Part shown: positions 61,347-64,000 of the stretch, piece by piece | Layout of the letters: the number at the start of each line of letters is the position of its first letter | Numbering within the stretch: position 1 is the stretch's first letter | NCBI GenBank assembly: GCA_902778275.1 | Contig: CACYXE010000003.1 | Span: 62,001 to 126,000, forward strand | Length of the DNA: 64,000 nucleotides | Origin: Oscillospiraceae bacterium | Lineage (GTDB): Bacteria; Bacillota; Clostridia; Oscillospirales; Oscillospiraceae | Direction: 5' to 3' | Made by a program: the position numbers and the translations under genes | Notes under the pieces: model-generated | Databases searched by the model: none | Told to the model about the DNA's origin: nothing | The model's input: the letters and a program-made list of their open reading frames with translations, nothing else

Positions 61347-62059
61347 GGCGTTTCCTCCTTGCGCATGGTCTGATAGGCCAGCGCCGCCGCCTCCGGCTCC
61401 ATGTTGCAGCGCAGCCGGTAAAAGCGCAGCTGCGCGCAGAGCCTGTCCAGCAGGGCCAGGGTCTTGTGCAGGGCCGTCCTGTCCTCCGGCCGGTAGGCCT
61501 GGGCCAGCAGCAGGGGCCAGACCTCCGCCCCGGACAGGGGCGCGATGGCGTTTTCCGCCGCCCGCTCCAGAAAGCAGACGGCACGCAGCGGGGCTGAGGC
61601 GTTCTCCCCCAGGCGGTGCTTGCCGTTCCAGGGGGTGCCGAAGACGGTGACGCCCTCCGGCCCCAGGCGCAGCAGAGGCTTGTCGTCGTTGATCATGCGC
61701 ACCCGGCCGCCCAAAAGCTCCCGCCAGAGCCGGGCGTGGGTGCTCTTGCCGGTGCCGCTGGGCGCGGTGAACAGATAGCCGACGCCGTCGGCGGCCAGGG
61801 CAGAGCCGTGGAACAGCAGCGTGTCCCGGGCGGGCATGGCCTCGGCGATCTGCCGGTAGACGGCCAGGGTCTCCAGATAGGCGTCGGAATGCCCGGCACC
61901 GTCGTCCGCGGCGCGCTCCCGGGCGATGCCCGCCGCCGTGACGCGCACGGTCAGCTCCGGCGCGCCCTGCGCGCGGTAGTCCCGGCACAGGTCATGAACC
62001 TGGGCGTACAGGGAGATGATCTCGATATTCGTTTCCGCGATGCGGTACAGGCCGGTCAT
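61343..62059 (-). CDS. HPr-kinase-like P-loop protein
   Basis: A 238-residue protein resembling the C-terminal kinase domain of HPr kinase/phosphorylase. Its P loop TAPSGTGKSTHARLW is near 98-112, the conserved INDDKPLLRLG near 124, and GTPWNGKHRLGENASAPLRA near 140. The HPr-binding N-terminal domain and the phosphorylase signature are missing. Similar kinases (ThcoK/PsmK type) phosphorylate a C-terminal Ser of lasso peptides, next to PqqD-like and nucleotidyltransferase genes. No lasso cyclase or B2 protease is present here, so the target may be the small acidic protein encoded upstream. ATG 62059 follows GGAGGGCTGCCC. Confidence 0.82.
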   Translation of the reverse strand: MTGLYRIAETNIEIISLYAQVHDLCRDYRAQGAPELTVRVTAAGIARERAADDGAGHSDAYLETLAVYRQIAEAMPARDTLLFHGSALAADGVGYLFTAPSGTGKSTHARLWRELLGGRVRMINDDKPLLRLGPEGVTVFGTPWNGKHRLGENASAPLRAVCFLERAAENAIAPLSGAEVWPLLLAQAYRPEDRTALHKTLALLDRLCAQLRFYRLRCNMEPEAAALAYQTMRKEETP

Positions 62060-62114
62060 GGGCAGCCCTCCGATCCTTCCAGGCTCGCCGGGGATCGACA
62101 GGACCCCGCCTCTT

Positions 62115-62144
62115 ATTATAGGCGGCATGGCCCGGCTTTGTCAA
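62115..62144 (-). promoter_or_regulatory. Promoter of the kinase-PqqD-peptidase operon
   Basis: Minus strand TTGACA (62144-62139), 18 bp, TATAAT (62120-62115). Confidence 0.75.
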
Positions 62145-62151
62145 TCGCCGG

Positions 62152-62186
62152 GGAAAAGGAAACGACCGCCGCAGAAGCTGCGGCGG
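62152..62186 (-). terminator. Terminator of the small acidic protein gene
   Basis: CCGCCGCAG-AAG-CTGCGGCGG followed on the minus strand by TCGTTTCCTTTTCC. Confidence 0.7.
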
Positions 62187-62259
62187 CCTTGTTCGACAGT
62201 ATTGCTCGTCCGGAGAAAAAGGTGCCATGGGGCGAACTCCCGCGGCACTTGTGACAGGG

Positions 62260-62610
62260 TCAGGTGTTTGCTTCGTAATACGCTTGCGTATAATAATTGC
62301 CATCCGAACCCTTGATCCAGGTGGTGCCGGTCTCATCTGTATAGGTGGGATACGCAGTATCCCCTATGGTTATGGTTCCGCTCGGAGTCAGCACGTGACT
62401 TCCCGGCTCGTCATTATAATTTGCAGAGATCTCTTCACCGCCGTTCTGGCTGCCGTCATCGTCGCCGGTGGTGGGGTCGTCCTTGGCGGGCGTCTCCGGG
62501 GTCGCGGCGTCGTCCTTGTCGTCGGCCTCGGCCGCATCCGAGGCAGTGATGATATCCACCGCGCCGAAGCGGATGATCTCCAGCGTCAGTTCTTCGTACA
62601 GCTTCTTCAT
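62260..62610 (-). CDS. Small acidic protein with leader-like N-terminus (candidate precursor/substrate)
   Basis: A 116-residue protein of unknown family. The first 25 residues, MKKLYEELTLEIIRFGAVDI then ITASD, have a Tyr/Leu/Ile helical pattern ending in DIITAS, like the leaders of many short peptides next to PqqD genes. A strongly acidic, Thr/Pro/Asp-rich linker (about 27-65) and a compact Thr/Gly/Tyr-rich C-terminus (about 66-116, ending YYEANT) follow. There is no signal peptide or Cys. It has the strongest promoter of the region and an ideal ribosome site (AAGGAGGAGG). A precursor or phosphorylation-substrate role is inference from position. Confidence 0.6.
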   Translation of the reverse strand: MKKLYEELTLEIIRFGAVDIITASDAAEADDKDDAATPETPAKDDPTTGDDDGSQNGGEEISANYNDEPGSHVLTPSGTITIGDTAYPTYTDETGTTWIKGSDGNYYTQAYYEANT

Positions 62611-62662
62611 GGGGCCTCCTCCTTTACGTGAAAAAAGTTTGGAAATCCTTGGATTTGGCCCC

Positions 62663-62691
62663 ATTATATATAGATATATATAAATTGTCAA
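62663..62691 (-). promoter_or_regulatory. Near-consensus promoter of the small acidic protein
   Basis: Minus strand TTGACA (62691-62686), an all-AT-rich 17-bp spacer, TATAAT (62668-62663): a full consensus match. Confidence 0.88.
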
Positions 62692-62703
62692 GAACGGCGG
62701 CGC

Positions 62704-62730
62704 AAAAAAAGCCGGTCTGTGACCGGCTTT
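62704..62730 (-). terminator. Terminator of the GT2-gtrA-def operon
   Basis: AAAGCCGGTC-TGT-GACCGGCTTT with TTTTTTTG following on the minus strand; the stop codon of the deformylase-like gene lies inside the stem. Confidence 0.85.
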
Positions 62731-63223
62731 ACAGATCGCGCTTCATTTCCATCAGATAGAAGGACTTGTTGTCCACCGCGCGCATGGTGGCGAGGATCCC
62801 GTCCAGATGGTCGTACTCGTGCTGCAGCAGTTCGGACAGGTCGCCCTCCAGGGCCATCTCCTGAGGCCGGCCGCTTCCGTCTGTATAGGAGATCACCGCG
62901 CGCTTGTACCGCTCCACCCGGACCAGCAGTCCGGGGAAGGACATGCAGTCGTCCAGCAGGGTGTACTTCTCATCGTCGGGAAAGGACAGGCTGGGATTGA
63001 CGAAGACATAGGGTTTGTCGGTGTACATGTACAGCAGGCGGCGCCCCACGCCGATCTGGGGCGCGGCGATGGCCCGGCCCGCGCCGTGGACCCGGCGGTA
63101 CTCCATCAGCGTGTCGTGCAGGTCCTCCACCCAGCCGGACAGGGAGGGCCGGTCCTCCTCCGTCACCGGGGGGCTGACCTCATACAGCTTCGGGTCGCCC
63201 AGCTTCAAGATTTCCCGGATCAT
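62729..63223 (-). CDS. Peptide deformylase-like protein (divergent)
   Basis: A 164-residue zinc/iron hydrolase of the deformylase family. Motif 1 is AIAAPQIGVG near 46-55. Motif 2 reads DDCMSFPG near 95, where the standard form is EGCLS. Motif 3 is LQHEYDHLDG near 133-142, with all metal ligands (Cys, His, His) and the catalytic Glu. It should remove formyl groups from N-termini, but the altered motif 2 suggests a paralogue beside the housekeeping enzyme. The ATG at 63223 overlaps the GtrA stop by 3 bp and follows AAGGAGGACG. It ends the glycosyltransferase-gtrA operon. Confidence 0.85.
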   Translation of the reverse strand: MIREILKLGDPKLYEVSPPVTEEDRPSLSGWVEDLHDTLMEYRRVHGAGRAIAAPQIGVGRRLLYMYTDKPYVFVNPSLSFPDDEKYTLLDDCMSFPGLLVRVERYKRAVISYTDGSGRPQEMALEGDLSELLQHEYDHLDGILATMRAVDNKSFYLMEMKRDL

Positions 63224-63648
63224 GCGTCCTCCTTCTTTTTGCGGAAAATCAGCAGCTTGCTGATCACATAGTTCAAAACGACGACCACCACCTGACCGAT
63301 CACCTTGATGAGCATGTCGTTGCAGTGGAGCAGGGTGACGAACACGAACAGCAGCAGCTCCTCCACCCCCAGGGTGGCGAGCCTCCCCGCGTAGAAGGAC
63401 ACGAACTGCCGCAGCCATTCGCCCCGGCTCTCCGGCTGGGCCTCAAAGACCCACTTGGCGTTGGTAAAGTAGGCGAAGGTCACCGCGCAGATCCAGCTGA
63501 TCACGTTGGCGATCAGGGTGTTGAGCCCCAGGGGGTGCCCGGCCAGCCAGAAGGTGACCAGACTGACCACAGTGGTGAGCCCGCCGAAGATCAGATACAG
63601 CAGCACTTCCTTGTATTTCAGGCACAGGGCCTTGATTTTCTCGATCAT
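63220..63648 (-). CDS. GtrA-family membrane protein
   Basis: A 142-residue protein with four membrane helices: LLYLIFGGLTTVVSLVTFWL near 17-36, NVISWICAVTFAYFTNAKWV near 48-67, and two more at about 83-105 and 112-130. The TNAKWVF end of the second helix is the GtrA hallmark. GtrA proteins flip polyprenyl-phosphate sugars made by a partner GT2 enzyme, which is the gene directly upstream (stop/start overlap of 3 bp). Confidence 0.93.
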   Translation of the reverse strand: MIEKIKALCLKYKEVLLYLIFGGLTTVVSLVTFWLAGHPLGLNTLIANVISWICAVTFAYFTNAKWVFEAQPESRGEWLRQFVSFYAGRLATLGVEELLLFVFVTLLHCNDMLIKVIGQVVVVVLNYVISKLLIFRKKKEDA

Positions 63649-64000
63649 TCCGCCGTTTCCTCCCTGCCGCAGACGCGGGATATGATGTACCGGGGACGGC
63701 CCTTGATCTCCTCATAGATCCGGGCCACATAAAAGCCGATGATGCCCAGACTGATCATAACAAGGGAGGAAGCGATCAGCAGCAGCAGGATCACCGTGGT
63801 GAAGCCGCCCAGGGCGTTGCCCAGGATCTTCTGCACCAGCGCCTCTACCCCGAAGACCACCGCAATGATCAGCATCACCACGCCCAGGACGGTGATGATG
63901 TGCAGCGGCGCGGAGGAGAAGGAGCCGATGTTGTTGATGGCGTACTTGATCAGGGACTTGGTGGACCACTTGCTCTCGCCGGCCACCCGGTCCCGGACCC
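63645..64000 (-). CDS. Polyprenyl-phosphate glycosyltransferase, C-terminal part (5' end outside window)
   Basis: About 117 C-terminal residues of a DPM1/GtrB-like GT2 enzyme. The text RDRVAGESKWSTKSLIKYAI marks the family's end of the catalytic domain, followed by two membrane helices (about 35-60 and 70-95) and the closing GIIGFYVARIYEEIKGRPRY. The reading frame is open to the window edge. It makes a polyprenyl-phosphate hexose for the GtrA flippase encoded next. The acceptor glycosyltransferase is not in view, though the PMT-family enzyme at 2879 uses this type of donor. Confidence 0.9.
   Translation of the reverse strand, partial: VRDRVAGESKWSTKSLIKYAINNIGSFSSAPLHIITVLGVVMLIIAVVFGVEALVQKILGNALGGFTTVILLLLIASSLVMISLGIIGFYVARIYEEIKGRPRYIISRVCGREETAE

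Noticed and set aside
59382-62691. Lasso-peptide cluster
   Set aside because: No asparagine-synthetase-like cyclase, B2 transglutaminase-like protease or lasso precursor is in the region, so only the tailoring-type genes are claimed.

Overview
The window is a GC-rich, gene-dense chromosomal stretch from a low-GC-type (Firmicutes) lineage that has itself become GC-rich. Sigma-A promoters (TTGACA/17/TATAAT type) and AGGAGG ribosome sites are easy to see. Two CotF-like spore coat genes, a GdpP-rplI-dnaB-tilS-hpt-ftsH chromosome core, a solitary pta, DUF1836 and YtrA-type regulators together suggest an anaerobic, spore-forming member of the Clostridia, probably an Oscillospirales gut bacterium. 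The species cannot be named from sequence alone.

Layout. 0-4.7 kb: the start of a BlaI-like repressor (cut by the window edge), glycerol kinase with a HAD phosphatase, and a PMT-family glycosyltransferase. 4.7-5.4 kb: a structured noncoding RNA on the minus strand and tRNA-Ala(GGC). 5.6-13.1 kb: a GltD-like flavoprotein, an HTH/nuclease-like protein, hemolysin III, DUF1836, a YczE/YitT-like membrane protein, a NUDIX hydrolase, cardiolipin synthase and an alpha/beta hydrolase. 13.2-18.1 kb: a YtrA-type regulator with its ABC exporter, then an HtrA protease. 18.3-22.8 kb: a phosphoribosyltransferase, tadA, pta, an XRE regulator and lepA. 23-28.2 kb: a two-component system co-transcribed with a large propeller/solute-binding lipoprotein. 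28.2-35.2 kb (mostly minus): a membrane-anchored Hsp70-like protein with a GrpE-like partner, a cupin, a LUD protein, an Ig-repeat lipoprotein and a sugar-nucleotidyltransferase. 35.3-43.3 kb: gdpP, rplI, dnaB, tilS, hpt, ftsH. 43.4-51.2 kb: a GT2 glycosyltransferase, a Sel1-repeat membrane protein, ychF, a polysaccharide deacetylase lipoprotein and DUF1015. 51.5-53.7 kb: an AT-rich restriction-modification island. 53.8-56.9 kb: a TrpXYZ-type ABC importer behind a tyrosine-rich leader peptide with a readable attenuator. 57-59.4 kb: an LCP protein, two CotF-like proteins and an AtpI-like protein. 59.4-62.7 kb: a peptide-maturation-like cluster (nucleotidyltransferase, Ser-His signal-peptidase-like protein, PqqD-like protein, HPr-kinase-like protein, small acidic protein). 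62.7-64 kb: a deformylase-like gene, GtrA and the end of a GT2 gene.

The most notable observations are: (1) a peptide-leader transcription attenuator in which an 11-bp antiterminator competes with an intrinsic terminator upstream of an aromatic-amino-acid-type ABC importer; (2) the PqqD/HPr-kinase/S26/nucleotidyltransferase cluster with a leader-like small protein and no cyclase; (3) tandem heptamer repeats (core NNAG[A/T]TT) sitting exactly between stop codons and terminators at five loci; (4) a YTTAA-N5-CTTAA box next to the -35 of four promoters, including that of the response regulator, i.e. a candidate regulon; (5) a noncanonical membrane Hsp70/GrpE pair; and (6) a well-delimited structured RNA with its own promoter and terminator.
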